Below, in pieces: positions 35,886 through 49,179 of a stretch of DNA of 64,000 bases. The stretch lies in contig NC_073303.1 in assembly GCF_027595985.1 (NCBI RefSeq), positions 25,184,681 through 25,248,680 on the forward strand. Reading direction: 5' to 3'. Position numbers and translations under genes: made by a program. The stretch is from Sorex araneus. Taxonomy: Eukaryota > Chordata > Mammalia > Eulipotyphla > Soricidae. The notes below the pieces were generated by a model that saw nothing but the letters and a program-made list of their open reading frames with translations, was not told the DNA's origin and did not search any database. Positions within the stretch are counted from its first letter, which is position 1, and each line of letters begins with the position of its first letter.

Positions 35886-36265
35886 ACAACAACAATAAAT
35901 GCTACTCCTCTAAAAGCCTCTGAAAGTAGGGGGGAAGGGAGGGGGTGATACCAAGACAAAGGAGGAGGGAAGCAGACTCTGCTATGTACCGTGTCGGATG
36001 CTGTTTTCACGAAACCCGACCTACCTCTAACAGTACTGCCAATCACAGTGCCTCAGGTGAAACTGCTTCTTACATAAAACTAAACTAAAATCTTTAAGTA
36101 CAATACAAGGCGAATGCCAGGAAGATGTACCAATTGCATCTCAGGGCTCTCTGCGGTAACTGACAAAGGAGGGTCCCAAGCCTGACACCCTGACACACGC
36201 TAATGTGTATCCATTTGTGGTAGTGAAAGCATTTTTTTTTTCAGTCTATAAAAGAGCAGAATCTA

Positions 36266-36481
<216 letters not shown>

Positions 36482-36667
36482 CTAACTGTAGTGATTTACT
36501 CATTTTGAAATATTTAAATTAAGGCTACTTATCTATGAGAAAATTTTAAAAAGCTTCAAGTTCTAATTTAAGTTTGATCCATTCCCCAAAGCCTGATTTT
36601 ATCTTCTTTTACAACCCTATTTTCAAGACACTGACATAAAAATCCAAGTACCCACAAAGTTTTTGGT

Positions 36668-36841
36668 CCTTTTTTTTGCTTTTTGGATCACACCCGGCGA
36701 TGCACAGGGGTTACTCCTGGGCTCTTCACTCAGGAATTACTCCTGGCGGTGCTCAGGGGATTATACGGGATGCTGGCAATCAACCCGGGTCGACCCTGTG
36801 CAAGGCAAACGCCCTACCCGTTGTGCTACTGCTTCAGTCCC
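36668..36841 (-). mobile_element. Family A SINE
   Basis: Reverse copy flanked by AGTTTTTGGTCCTTTT and AGTTTTTGGTACTTTT. It lies about 250 bp upstream (in transcript sense) of exon 2. Confidence 0.93.
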
Positions 36842-37261
36842 AGTTTTTGGTACTTTTGAGAAGCTGAGTTATAGCAGGGAGCAAGTCAACACATTCCTTA
36901 CAGGGACAGGAAAGAGCAGACTAGTAAAATAATATCAAACAGTGATGATGCAATGGCCAATAAAATATGTGTAATGAGATAAAGAATGACACACAGTCAC
37001 TGGTTAGGTAAGTTTACCAGTGGCTTTGTGTCGCTCTTTATCCCATTACACTATTTTATTTGGTTAAAGTAAATCTTACCTAGATTACCTGAGCACAGAC
37101 TTTTGAGCTGAGACAATGGAATGAGGAGAAAGCAGTAAACCAATCAAGATACAGGGAAGAGAACTCCAAGTGGAGGAAAAACAATCTATTATTGGCTCTT
37201 ACTGAGTCTTCGCTGCACACCAACAACTTCCCTATTTTACAGTGATTTTTAAACATGCTTG

Positions 37262-37448
37262 GGTTCAGAGAGCTAGCACAGCAGGTAAGGCACGTGCTGT
37301 GCTTTCAATCAGCCTGGGTTTGATCCCCAGCAACCCCTACGGTCTGCAGAGCCCCACCAGGAGGGATCCCCGAGCACGGACATGGAATCAGGGTTAAGTT
37401 GAGCACTGCCACATGTGGTCCAAAAACCATAACCATAACCAAAACCAA
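37262..37448 (+). mobile_element. Family A-like SINE, diverged
   Basis: CAGAGAGCTAGCACAGCAGG ... GGGTTTGATCCCCAGCAACC ... poly(A). Confidence 0.75.
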
Positions 37449-37805
37449 AAAAAAAAAAAAAAAGAGATGTTTTAATCCCTTGACTCACACGTGAAGTGAA
37501 GTACTGTTTCCATCCCCCTATTCACATAAGGACACCAAAACCAGGGATGCAATGACCTACAATCACAAAGCTAGAGATGGCAGAAATGGGGGGGGTCTGG
37601 ACCCAAAGCTCATGCTAGTAGTTATTTTGCTAACTGTCAATCAGGAGAGTGCATGCCAACAAAGAGAAAGAGAGAAGGGGGGGCGGGGAGAAGGTATGCT
37701 GGAGCACAGAGCAAGGGGAAAGAAGGAAAGAATGAGGTACAGCAGAGGCTAGATGATGTAAGACATCTGCAGCAAGAAACTCGATGTGTATTTGATTTAT
37801 TTTTA

Positions 37806-38008
37806 TTATTATTATTATTATTTTTTTTTTTTTTTTTTTTTTTTGCTTTTTGGGTCACACCTGGCGATGCACAGGGGTTACTCCTGGCTCTGCACTCAGG
37901 AATTACCCCTGGCCGTGCTCAGGGGACCATATGGGATGCTGGGATTTGAACCCGGGTCGGCCGCGTGCAAGGCAAACGCCCTACCCGCTGTGCTATCTCT
38001 CCAGCCCC
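37806..38008 (-). mobile_element. Family A SINE, very young
   Basis: Target duplication TGATTTATTTTTA (37793-37805 and 38009-38021), long poly(T) with (TTA)n. The body is almost identical to the copy at 30209-30396. Confidence 0.98.
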
Positions 38009-38987
38009 TGATTTATTTTTAGAGACTGGACGAACGCTGCTATTGTGCCTCATCTTCCCATTTATCTCAGAATCTAATGGGAAGGCAGGACTTTCAGACC
38101 GGTTGCCACCAAGCTCTTTCTCATGGGACTGCACTTAGGCCACACTCCCCCTCCCTACTCTCAAATGCTTACATTACGTTCTTGCTCAACTCCCTGCAGT
38201 GATAAATGCCTGGAAGTCAGCCACCTCTTCCTCTGCTGTAACTGTCACCTTCACGACACTACGCGTACTTCCCCTGCCTTAGAGGGAAGTCTCCCACTTC
38301 CCGTGTACTGCACTCAAATACTAAAACACTACCGCTTCCAGACCGTAACTTTCCTGTTTTACAAGGACCCCCCCACCCCCGCTCATGCCCATTTCTGTTT
38401 CTTTGCTGCTGTGATGCACTGGAATTTTCCATCACTCACTGAAAAGTCTGCTCCGAACTCCATCCAAGTCTCTCTCCAGTTCCAACTTGTCATCCTTCTT
38501 GGCAAATCCAACATCCAGGTGGAGGGCACAGGCACCTCCTGGCCGCTGAGTTTCCTGACTCTCTCCAGGAAGCTCCACCCCACCCAGTCATCTTCGTGGC
38601 CACACCTAGGGTCTCTATCATCGCCCCAAAACCGCCCTGCCTACAGAATCTGAACACCAGCTGGTTTCTCCATCACAAACCACCTACCCCCGGGAGTTTA
38701 CTTTGGTTGACTTATGCCCTGACTACAGTCACTGCTGAGCTCATCATCCTCGTTCCAAGGCTTCACCCTGTCCTGTCTTCAATGCCCTTCACACCCGACA
38801 CACCAGTCCCCGTTCCTCCGGGGTGCTCACCTGAGTTAAGTCTAGCTTTGGGGAGCCCCAACGACTCCATGCTCCCTGTATACATGCATCTAAGGACAAA
38901 CTTCGGCGGAAGGAAGGAGAAGGCTCCCTCACAGAGACTGGCTTCCACCTCCATGTCTGACCTGAACCTCAAATCAGAGTTTCAGTG

Positions 38988-39168
38988 GGGCTGGAGCAAT
39001 AGCACAGCGGGTAGGGCGTTTGCCTTGCACGTGGCCTACCCGGGTTCAATTCCCAGCATCCCATATAGTCCTCCGAGCACTGCCAGGAATAATTCCTGAG
39101 TGCAAAGCCAGGAGTAACCCCTGAGCATCGCCGGGTGTGACCCAAAAAGCCAAAAAAAAAAAAAAAAA
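38988..39168 (+). mobile_element. Family A SINE with 17-bp target duplication
   Basis: AAATCAGAGTTTCAGTG at 38971-38987 and 39169-39185; poly(A) of about 18. Confidence 0.97.
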
Positions 39169-40012
39169 AAATCAGAGTTTCAGTGCTGCCGCTGTTTTCC
39201 AATTAAGTTCACTTTCCTACCCAAACTCATCATCTGACCCCACGGCGCTCCCCAAACCTCTGGTTCACCCTAAGTACTCTTGCCTTCACCGAGGAAACAG
39301 AAACTACCCAAAGGGAACTCCAGAGACTGACGCAGCACCTCCTCGGGCTGGAGCATGTGCTCTGCACAACAGGGGACACCACACAGAGTCCCCACGAGGA
39401 ATGACACTGGGAGCGAACACCGGGCACTGCTGTGGCAGAAGTCCCACAGCATGCGGGGCAACCCCTCAATAACAAAGAAAGAACCCCACTGGGCTGCAAA
39501 CCCATCATCTCTCCATCATCTCTTGCTATTCTATTCTTTTAATATGTTTGCTTTTTGTATTTCTCTATCCTCTAATTTTTAAGTTAATATTCTTAATAAG
39601 GTCATTTGTAAAATTTAAAGCACAAGAAGTACCTCAAAACAAGAGGTATTCTTTCCTACTTTAATAAAAGTATGATAGTTGTATATCCTCTAAAATTATG
39701 CTTACATGACTACACTCACAGTATATAAATTTGTATCTTCCATTCCTCCAAGCAGTAAGCATTTTCTATTTGCTAAACAACCACACAAAATAATTTAAAT
39801 ATCTGAACCACAATCTACTCAAATCACTCTTTTACCAATGGGCCATTTCACTCAATCACACACTCAAATGATACGCCTGTAATAACGAACACCTTCATTC
39901 GTACTGCTTTTCCCATAGCCTGTGACCTCCTTAGAACAGATTAATCATTTTTACTTCAGAAGACATCCAGTCCCGCTTCTAAAAACATGTTTTACTTTAA
40001 AAAGAGAAACAA

Positions 40013-40168
40013 GGGCTGGATGAATAATAGAGCGGGTAGAGCGCTCGCCCTGACATGGCAGACCCAGATGCGATTCCCAGCCCCCCGTAAGGTCTCCCAT
40101 GCCTGCTGGAAGTGATCCCTCAGTGCAGAGACTAGGAAGCCTTGGGCCAGGTGTGGTCCAAAAAACAA
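40013..40168 (+). mobile_element. Diverged SINE
   Basis: GGGCTGGATGAATAATAGAG head, GTGGTCCAAAAAAC tail. Followed directly by a family B element on the other strand. Confidence 0.7.
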
Positions 40169-40171
40169 GTG

Positions 40172-40407
40172 AAACTGTTACTGTTATCCCATTGTTCATC
40201 GATTAGTTCCAGCGGGCACCAGTAACGTCTCCATTGTGAGACTTGATACTGTTTTTGGCATATCGAATACGCTATGGGTAGCTTGCCAGGCTCTGCCATG
40301 CGTGTGAGATACTCTCTGTAGCTTGCCGGGCTCTCCAAGAGAGGCGGAGGAAACGAACCCGGGTTGGCAAGGCAAATGCCCTACCCGCTGTGCTATCGCT
40401 CCAGCCT
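40172..40407 (-). mobile_element. Family B SINE
   Basis: Full length, TGTTATCCCATTGTTCATCG to GCTATCGCTCCAGCC. Confidence 0.93.
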
Positions 40408-41969
40408 ACCAAATGAAAAGAAGAAGAAAAAGAAGCAGGAATTATTCAAAAACATTGCTCTCTGCTTTACTAGGACGTGAGTCCCTACAGCAGAAACCAC
40501 TGAAGCAAGTAATAGAAGCTCCGTCTCCACCCCAGCTCTGTAACCATAGACTGCTCTGTTCCTACAACTTACCAAAGCAGTCTCTGGAGAAAAGAGAAAT
40601 ACTTCACCCTACCTTGAGTATTCTAATTTCCAAAAGCAGAAATCCCTAAAAAATTTTAAGACAACTTAATATGTTATAAAAACCGATCAAACACTCAAAA
40701 GGATAAAAAATTAAATTCAGTGAGTACCTGGGCGCTGGGTATACATAGTCTGGGAATGGTTTGATTTAAATTCTTACGTTAACTTTGTGAGATATACTGA
40801 CTTTCAAAAAGAACAAAAATCAACTAGTAAATGATCAGAAACACTGACTCCTTGCCTAACGTCATATGGCCAGTAGATAACTAGTATGCGCTGGGATTCC
40901 AACCCCGATCTGTCTAGTTTCAATACTCCCGTCTAATTCCAGGATGCCAGACTGCGAGGATACGGACAACAACAGGACTCATCTCCGGCTCTGCCTTTAT
41001 TGTCCTGATTCACTTCCTACTACTGCCAGTGGGGAAGATTCCTCTTAATCATGTATTTTAAATTATAGCTACAAATCAAACCTTGTGTTTGTGAACATCA
41101 TCGTAAAACGGAATTATCTTTACAATGATCAAGTTCTCTCAACTAAAACTCAGGATAAGTTGCTTAATAAAGTTTCTTCCCCTGATTGCAAATTCACATG
41201 TGTACTTCCAAAATTACAATATTAATGCACATTCTACAAAATCATAAATCATGATAAAATCAGATTTAAATAATTAAATATGGCTAAAAATACAGGAAGA
41301 AATAAAATTAATTAAAGGCAAATATAACGACACTGTTACTCATCCACCTGGGTGAATCCAGAGCCTAATAGACAATAAGATTCATTTAAAGCTGAATGCC
41401 TTGTTACACAGTCACACTTGTCTCCTCCCACTGGTTAAAAAAAAAAACTAGCTTACTACATTCCCCCTATTTCTGAAAATATAATTTAAATTTCTAAACT
41501 ATGGATATATGCTCTCCTTTATTCCACAATAATTTAAAGCAACCTGAAACTACATATAAACAAATTGATAAAATAGTAAGTGAGCAAATGGAAAATTAAC
41601 TAAATTAGATATTTTGTATGGGCAAAGCATACAGATGGTATTATGTGGTGTTTTCTAAATATCCGTTAAAGGGGTGGAGGGGCGAACTTGGCTCTGAGCC
41701 CACCAAAAAAAGAACACAACCAGTTAGGATAGAAGTCACAGGAGCCATATTATAAAAACCAGCCAGGTACCCGGAGAACTAAAAAAGGCATAATTATTCC
41801 CTCAATAAAACCAGAGAAAAGTTCCTCCCGTGTATGTTTACCAAGGAGACACCGTATAATGTGGTTTAAACGCCCTAATCAACATCCTTACACAAATATA
41901 ATAGTGGGTTTCAGATGGGTCTTTCCCTATAGCATCTATCATGGAGGAATGCTGCTATAAAGCCAAAAC

Positions 41970-42055
41970 AGGCTTTGGGATACAGCTCAGTCATAAAGCA
42001 CTTGCCTTGCATGTGTGAGGCCCGGGAATCAATTCCCCCTCTTCCTCAACCCGCT
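41970..42055 (+). mobile_element. tRNA-Ala-like SINE head
   Basis: GGGATACAGCTCAGTCATAA, TTGCCTTGCATGTGTGAGGC, then a B-box-like GGGAATCAATTCCCC. A (CA)n tract follows. Confidence 0.5.
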
Positions 42056-42057
42056 GC

Positions 42058-42060
42058 AAC

Positions 42061-42091
<31 letters not shown>
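42058..42091. repeat. (CA)n microsatellite
   Basis: CA units directly after a tRNA-like SINE head. Confidence 0.9.
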
Positions 42092-42572
42092 TCCCTCCCC
42101 CCCATCATACAGCCAAAACATTTATTAGCAAGGAGTAAGACACAGGGAGAAAATACCACAACATGTCTTAATCTAAGAGGAAATCTTAGGCGCTGAGAGT
42201 AATAAATAGAAAGCTACATTCATTCCTCAGACAATCCTCATAGATGTGGACATTAACCAAGTTACTGGCAGGAGCTGAGACTCAGGCTCTCATGTTTACG
42301 CTACGAGACTAGCCCTGCCTAGCTGACTTTCTGTGCCACGAAAGGAGTCTCGGTAAGCATTTAACAGCCAATGGCAGAGAAGGGGGGGCCTTCTCAAGAA
42401 AGGTGGGGTGCTATGTAAACAGAAATAATATCAACATCCACAGAGCAGGAGAGTACAGAGAAAGATGCCAGATTTTCTTCAAAAGATAACTGGAATGTCC
42501 CAGATAAGAAATCACTGGGCAAGTCTCTGAGTACTTTAAAGGATCCTAAGTGATTTTTACCATTCTTTCAAT

Positions 42573-42779
42573 CACTGTATCACCGTCATCCCGTTGCTCA
42601 TCAATTTGCTCGAGCGGGCACCAGTAACGTCTCCATTGTGAGACTTGTTACTGTTTTTGGCATATCGGACACGCCATGGGTAGCTTGGCAGGCTCTGCCG
42701 TGCGGGCTCTCAAAGGGACGGAGGAATCAAACCCAGGTCAGCCACGTGCCTTACCTGCTACGCTATCGCTCCAGTCCAG
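42573..42779 (-). mobile_element. Family B SINE with internal deletion
   Basis: Begins ATCACTGTATCACCGTCATC. The segment around the GGGCGGGATACTCTCGG region is missing. Confidence 0.92.
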
Positions 42780-42999
42780 AGTATAGGATGGGGAAAGAAA
42801 GAAAGGGTGGGGGAGAGGGTGAGAAGAGACAGATGAGATCCAGTGGGGGCCAGGTCAGGGGATTTGGATACAAAGGATGACAGAGCCAAATAACTGAACC
42901 AGAGAGTCAAAAATACTGAAATGAAGAGACCCAAACCTGAACCATTTATCTTAGAGGGGTGCCTGTGTCTGTCCTTATTCTTTCAATGGTAACAGAAAT

Positions 43000-43136
43000 G
43001 TCACTGTCATCCCGCTGCTCATCGATTTGCTCAAGCGGGCACCAGTAACGTCTCCATTGTGAGACTTGTTACTTTTTTTTTTTTTTTGGCATATCGAATA
43101 TGCCACAGGTAGCTTGCCAGGCTCTGCCATGCGGGC
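43000..43136 (-). mobile_element. Family B SINE without its tRNA head
   Basis: Stops in the body at ATGCGGGC and is flanked by GGTAACAGAAAT / GGTAATAGAAAT (42988-42999, 43137-43148), so it inserted already 5'-truncated. It has an internal T run of about 14. Confidence 0.92.
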
Positions 43137-43255
43137 GGTAATAGAAATAGAACAGACAATTTCTTTAATCCCCCTATAAAGTTAATTAAAAAAAAAAGAA
43201 ACCCTCAATGATTCAAAAGGCAAACACAATCTCACTTATCCTTGAAAATAAGATA

Positions 43256-43432
43256 GGGGGGCTAGAGCGACAGCACAGTGGGTAGGGCATTTGCCTTGCA
43301 CTAGACTGTCCTGGGTTCGATTCCCAGCATCCCATATACTCCCCTGAGCACCGCCAGGAGTAATTCCTGAGTGCATGAGCCAGGAGTAACCTCTGTGCAA
43401 TGCCGGGTGTGACCCAAAAAAGAAAAATAAAA
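43256..43432 (+). mobile_element. Family A SINE
   Basis: GGGGGGCTAGAGCGACAGCAC to an A-rich tail; close to consensus. Confidence 0.93.
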
Positions 43433-44437
43433 TTAAATTAAAAAGAAAGAAAAGAAAATGGAAATATATATTGAAACCTGTTACACTAACAAAATCTAAT
43501 ACAGCGAATTCATTAAAATTTGTAAAGATGTGACACTTTTACATATGATACTGCCCACCTCTGTGTCTGGGCACCATCACCCACACAGAACTATTTAGGT
43601 ATGTAAATTGAATTCATTTCTAGGCTGGATTCCGTATTTGAAATCATCCTCAAGGAGTTTGTAGAAAAATAATCAAGGGAAAGCAAAAAACATTACATTT
43701 CAATATACCTGGAACTCAAAGGATTAAATGTTAAGCTTAAGTTTAGAAGCGAGAAATTGAATATGCAATCTAGGAACATGGCCACTATTAGGAGCATCTC
43801 GACAATGACCCCAAAAAGAACATAAAACGCACAGAGAGAGTATAGGGGCTTTAAGGTTCTGCAGATGAAAGATTAAAGTTATTCTCTCTAGGTTTCTTCT
43901 TCTTCTTCTTTTTTTTTTTTAACTCAGGGCCAATCAATCCAAACACACAGTCAGATAAATAGTTCTCAGCCAAGGATAATTTTGCACCCAGGAGAAGTGA
44001 AGCAACATACAGAGGCAATTTTTTTGTTGTCACACCAGGGGCTGCTGCTCCAGAGAGCACAGGAGTTCTGCTAAACATCCTCACACAAAGGACAGCGCCG
44101 TAACAAAAAATTCTCCCACCCAACACGCCTATAAGTCATGTTACCCTTACTGACGCTGTATTTGGGCTGTAAACAGTTCAGCAGATGCTCAAACTGCTCT
44201 TAATTTATAGGGCTTTTGCTCACTTTCTCCTCAAAATAGGCTCATTTGTTCAGACTGCTCATTTCCAAGCAGATCATTCAAGATATAGGACAGAGGACAG
44301 TAAACTGGAAATCAGAAAATGATACAAAGCAGACATACCGTCAATGAGGAAGTTAGTGGAAGTATATCATAGGAGGTATTAACGTTAATATCACTCCAAT
44401 TTAATCCTTAGATAGACATGTTTCCTAATTCTCGGGG

Positions 44438-44665
44438 GGAGGGGAGGCTCCTAAGCAGTGCTCAGAGCACCCAGACATCACTCGGCCAACCCAGCTCAAT
44501 GCTTGGGTGATACTGCCCAGACCCAGAGGTGCTTCGGGTCACCAGGGCAGCCAGTGGTATTCAGGGGCCTTCACGGCCACACCTGGTGCTCAGAGGGTAA
44601 AACTGCTGGGATCCAATTCCAAACATCACACATGTTCCAGTCCTTCGCGCTGTCTCCTGGGCCCC
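44438..44665 (-). mobile_element. Old long SINE-like sequence
   Basis: Reverse, about 225 bp. CACACCTGGTGCTCAGAGG and CTGTCTCCTGGGCCCC are readable, with extra sequence in the middle. Confidence 0.4.
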
Positions 44666-44828
44666 ATGTTTTATTATGCCAGATGAGAAGGATAAGGTTT
44701 TCACCAGCATCTGACAGCCTGGAGGGAAAAACACGCAATTCGAAAATCTATATTCGAAAAGGTTCATGCTCTCTACTGCCCTAGGTGAAGAAGTGGGAGC
44801 TACAGAGAATAGAAAGAATAAGGCAACT

Positions 44829-45000
44829 GGGACTGGAGCAATAACAGACGGGGAGGGCACTAACCATGCACGCAGCTGACCCAGGTTTGATCCTCCAGCA
44901 CCCCATAGGATCCCCTTAGCCCCGTCAGAGGGATCCCGGAGTTCAGAGCCAGGAGTAACCCTTGAGCATTGTCAGGTGTGGCAAAAAAAAAAAAAAAAGA
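44829..45000 (+). mobile_element. Family A-like SINE
   Basis: GGGACTGGAGCAATAACAG to poly(A). Confidence 0.8.
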
Positions 45001-45437
45001 GTAAGGCAATTATTTCTCAGAGAACTGACATCTCTATTATAGGAATAAGGCAACACAATAAAGCCAAGTTCCATATACCCTCACCAGCCAGCCGGCGAGC
45101 CGTCACTGGGCAGACTAGGCAGAGCGGGAGGCATCTGGTTGGTAGGTGGCAAGACTGTCTTGGCAGAGACACAACCCCAAGAGGACGCAGAGGAACGGGA
45201 CAAAGGTCTAGGGGACCTTCCTTCCCCTGGAGCAGCCTCCCTGAGCCTTCTCAAGCCTTCAGCAGATCAAAAGACGCTCTGAACTTTTGTGGGCACATTG
45301 ATGTCACCACTTTCTAGATCTGAATCATCACATATTTTCCGACACTGATTTCTAACACACAGCCTTGCAGAGTGCTGCCCTAGATATAAAAAGTGATCCC
45401 TCTGCCACTAGACTCAAGGGAATCTGAAAGAGGACGT

Positions 45438-45612
45438 CAGGGACGGGGAGACGGCCCGGGCAAGAGAAGACGAGCCTAGCATGAGCAATGGCCTAAATTG
45501 GATCCCCAGGGCCACGTGCCCCCCCACCCCAAAACATGTGGCCCTGGGACCCCTCTGCTAGGAGTACTCCAAGGCCGAGCACTGCCAGGTGCAGCCTCCA
45601 TTAAAATAAATA
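45438..45612 (+). mobile_element. Old SINE
   Basis: ATTGGATCCCCAGGGCCAC and GAGCACTGCCAGGTGCAGCC are readable. Confidence 0.45.
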
Positions 45613-45626
45613 AACAAATAAATAAG

Positions 45627-45735
45627 GGTCAGGGAGATGGCATAAAGGGCTGGAACACACACTCTCAGGAAAGAGCTTGAGGTTCAGCCCCCAGCACCAC
45701 ATGGTTCCCTAAAAATATAAGGCGTTGCCCCCCAA
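45627..45735 (+). mobile_element. Old SINE, partial
   Basis: GGTCAGGGAGATGGCATAAA ... GGTTCAGCCCCCAGCACCAC. Confidence 0.45.
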
Positions 45736-45941
45736 AATAAATCCATTTCAGTAAAGGAAGCATCCAAATTATAATGATAGATTCAGGATGGCAACTAAAA
45801 GGAAAGCAAAAAAAAAAATAAAAATAAAAAAATAAAAGGAAAGCTACAGGGTCTTCCAAAGCAATCTCTCAGGAGCAGAGAACCATCCCTTCTAGACTAG
45901 CATCTTTTCAAAGGCAGGGACTCATCCTTTTGCCAATTTTA

Positions 45942-46122
45942 TTTTTTGTTTGTTTTGGCTTCTGGGCCACACCCTATAATGCTCAAGGTTTACTACTACT
46001 GGCTCTGCACTCAGGAATTACTCCTGGCAGTGCTCAGAAGACTTTATGGGATGCCCGGGATAGAACCCTGGTCAGCTGCATACAAGGTAAATACCCCAAC
46101 CACTGTACTATTGCTCCAGCCC
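45942..46122 (-). mobile_element. Family A SINE
   Basis: Reverse copy with a small TACTAC expansion. Confidence 0.85.
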
Positions 46123-46617
46123 TCCCCCCTCCTCCCCGTCTTTATAAATACCGAATGCAGTATCTAGCACTGGTAACACTGAATTTAAGAAAACAAAAAG
46201 ATAATTGCAGTGCTCCCTCAGGCCAGCCCTTGGCCACGTGCTGTGAGCAAGTGACACGGACACTCAGGAACATGAGCAGGGAAAACCCACCGGAGTGTTA
46301 TCTATGAGCAGATGGCAGGATGGGAAGGCAAACCACACCCCTCCCTCAAGTAAAGGCTCCGTGAGCATCACGGGAAGCATAAGAGGAGAAAGTTCCGAGA
46401 CAAACAAACAAGCGTTCTGCAACAACATCATTCAAAGCGACGGGAACCAACATGTTCAGGGTCCCAAGTTGTTCCAGTCTGCAGGTCTAGACAAAACAAA
46501 CATTTGTTCTATTACCTTTATGCTCTGTTGCCATGGGAATCTGGGTTGCGGACACTAATTTTCAGCAACTAGTTGGTGGGGCAGTGAAAGGGGAATCGTC
46601 TCCATGAAAAACAAGAC

Positions 46618-46795
46618 AGGGCTAAAGCAATAGCACCAGCAAGTAGGGCATCTGCCTTGCACTTGGCCAATCCGGGTTCGATTCCCAGCATCCCATATGG
46701 TCCCCCGGGCACCACCAGGGGTAATTCCTGAGTGCAGAGCCCGGAGTAACTACTGAGCATCACTGGGTGTGACCCAAAAAGCAAAAAAACAAAAA
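46618..46795 (+). mobile_element. Family A SINE
   Basis: AGGGCTAAAGCAATAGCACC to poly(A). Confidence 0.92.
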
Positions 46796-47212
46796 AGGCT
46801 TTTATCTGTGAAGGGAGGGAAGGCCGTATCCTCAGAGGTCATCTATGTATGGAATCACTCAATCTTTGACTTGTCCAGGTAAATGGAGAAGTTTGTAGAG
46901 CCTCAGATCTAGAAAAGAATGATATCCATCTAACTATTACTAAAATTATTGGAATGGGGGGCAAAAGTGAAGGAATATAAAGTAGACACAGGACCAAGTA
47001 AAAGAAACCATAAGGGAAGGTAAAAATGACTTTCAAAATTTAAGCCAATAAAAAGAAAAACCTCAGAAGCCCAAGGAAGTTAGAAGACATTCAACCTTGA
47101 GCAAGCTAATTTTTTGTCAACGGTCTAAAGCTAATCTCTTTTATTCCTTTCCTTTCGGCATCAGAAACCTAAAGAATGAAGTAAGCTCAAGTTATTTCAA
47201 GAACCAAACTGC

Positions 47213-47392
47213 GGGCTGGAGTGACAGTACGGCAGGCAGGACGCTGGCCCTGCACGGGGCCAACCCAGGATCATTCCCCGGCACCCCAGACGAGTCCTCC
47301 AGGCCTCACCAGGAGTGATTTTTGAGTGCAGAGCCAGGAGTAAGCCCTGAGCAGAGCTGGATATGGCGCCCAAAACAAAAATAAATAAATCC
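47213..47392 (+). mobile_element. Family A SINE
   Basis: GGGCTGGAGTGACAGTACGG; older, AAATAAATAAA tail. Confidence 0.85.
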
Positions 47393-47479
47393 CTGACCTG
47401 GAGTACCCTGAATTCCAGGGCAACCAAAAGTACACGCTCTGGTACACTGAACTTTCTGGAATGAGTTGGGAGCACAGGC

Positions 47480-47850
47480 CAGGCTCTGCACTAAGTCCCC
47501 TGCGGTCCCTGCACCCTCTTCCGCTACCTCGGCCCCTGGTCCTGTTGGCACCCGTCATGCTCAGCCGGCAGGCCTCTGCCCTTGCTCACCCCTCTGCCTG
47601 GATATTCCCCCTCTCCATCCAGGCCGTGCTCGCCATCACCTCCTCCGGGTCTTTACTAAACTGCCACAGTCCCAGCAACCTAGCCAGTCTACCTGTAACA
47701 GGACACGTTCCAGGCCTCCCTCTCTGTTCCTCGCCTCATTCTCCACGTGCACGGGCCACTGGACATATTGCAAGTTGTCATTATTATCTACTTCTATCCA
47801 CCTTCGAATATAGTTTGACAGCAGAATTTTGGGGTCTATTTTATTCGTAC
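47480..47850 (+). repeat. Possible very old interspersed repeat
   Basis: C/T-rich words such as CCCCTCTGCCTGGATATTCC followed 100 bp later by CCTCCGGGTCTTTACTAAAC recall L2-like 3' ends. Divergence is too high for certainty. Confidence 0.25.
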
Positions 47851-48337
47851 ACCTACAGAAGGCCCAGACGTAGCAGTTATGGATGGAACAGAGCCCCGTC
47901 CTCAGGACCCACATGACTTCCTGCTCTTCCCACTCTGATATCACAATCTTGTATCCTAGAATACTGGGGTTTTGTTGTTTTTGTTTGTTTGTTTGTTTGT
48001 AATGACACAAAAACCGGACCCATTTGCTTAAGGCAAACCCTTTGGCAGTCATCCTCTTCTTCCCTCCCACACTCAGTCTGGGAGTCAAGCAAAGCAGAAC
48101 CCAGGATCGACATGTTAAAGGGCAGAACTTACAGCCCACCATCTCTTCCTTTCTAGCACAATCATTAAAAGACTGAAATGCTGTAAAGCTGGTTAATTTC
48201 ATGTCCTCAACTCATGTAAGTTATGAAAGCACTGTACAAAGACCAACTACTTCTAATAGTGAAAGCTTCATTTAAAAGAACATAAATGTTGAAAACAGTT
48301 TAATGATCACGCTGGGCAAGATCTGAGTATTAAAAGT

Positions 48338-48596
48338 AGGAAAAGGGATATTCTTGATAACCTTTCAGTGTCAGTATTGCAAACCACACTTCCCAAAAGG
48401 AGACAGACAGACAGACAGACAGACAGACCGAGAGTCACAGAGACAGAGAAGAAAAGTCTCTGCCATGGAGGGGGGGAGGGGTAGGAGGGTGATGGAAGGG
48501 AACCTGGGGACACTAGTGCTGGGAAATATACACTGGTGGAGGGATGGGTGCTGGAAAATTGTCTGACTGAAATCTAATCATGAACAAAGTTCAGTT
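48338..48596 (+). mobile_element. L1 3' end, 5'-truncated, with (ACAG)n
   Basis: AGTATTGCAAACCACACTTC, (GACA)n, ATACACTGGTGGAGGGATGG, CTGAAATCTAATCATGAACA. The last 50 bp and poly(A) are missing. Confidence 0.85.
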
Positions 48597-49179
48597 TTGA
48601 CTGTTTTGTCCCAAAGAAACGTGCAAAATTTCCAAGTATACAGATACATAAGGTTGCAATCACTAGGTTTCAAGTCAGGGGAAGCCACCTATACAAACAA
48701 AAAAAGAAGTTTCTTTTGTTTGTTTTGGGCACTATAATTAATAATGCCTCTTGGATCACTACCAAATTTTACAGAAAAGAGGAAAAAAATCTTTCCAAAA
48801 GCTTAGAGGGGGGTGTCATTTCTGCTTGTACCCTATAATAACACCTACAAATTCTGAAATTACTCATAAAACCTAATTTTTCTTTAGGAAAAATCAGTTT
48901 AGGCAAAGAGTCATTTTTGTTTTGTGAATTCTACGAAGATTCTGACCTCTGATTCTGTGAGGTAGTAATTAAGGTAGTAAGATTAATGAGACAACGACAT
49001 TGATGGGATCGGATTCCTACAATCACAGCTCTCCTGCCAAGTAACTCAGCAACACCTTTTACATCACACAAGCTCAGCTCTTATATAAACAGAAAAGACA
49101 ATCTCTCCAGTGCTGATATCACAGAACTCAATCCAAGGTAACACTGACAAATCTATCATTTCTGTCCCTACCCACTCGT

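Noticed and set aside
38123..38653. 176-codon open frame on the plus strand in intron 1
   Set aside because: C/T-rich low-stop sequence, antisense to MAPK14, with no domain and no splice or promoter context.
47636..48202. 188-codon open frame on the minus strand
   Set aside because: Translates an apparently old repeat and intron sequence; no domain recognised.
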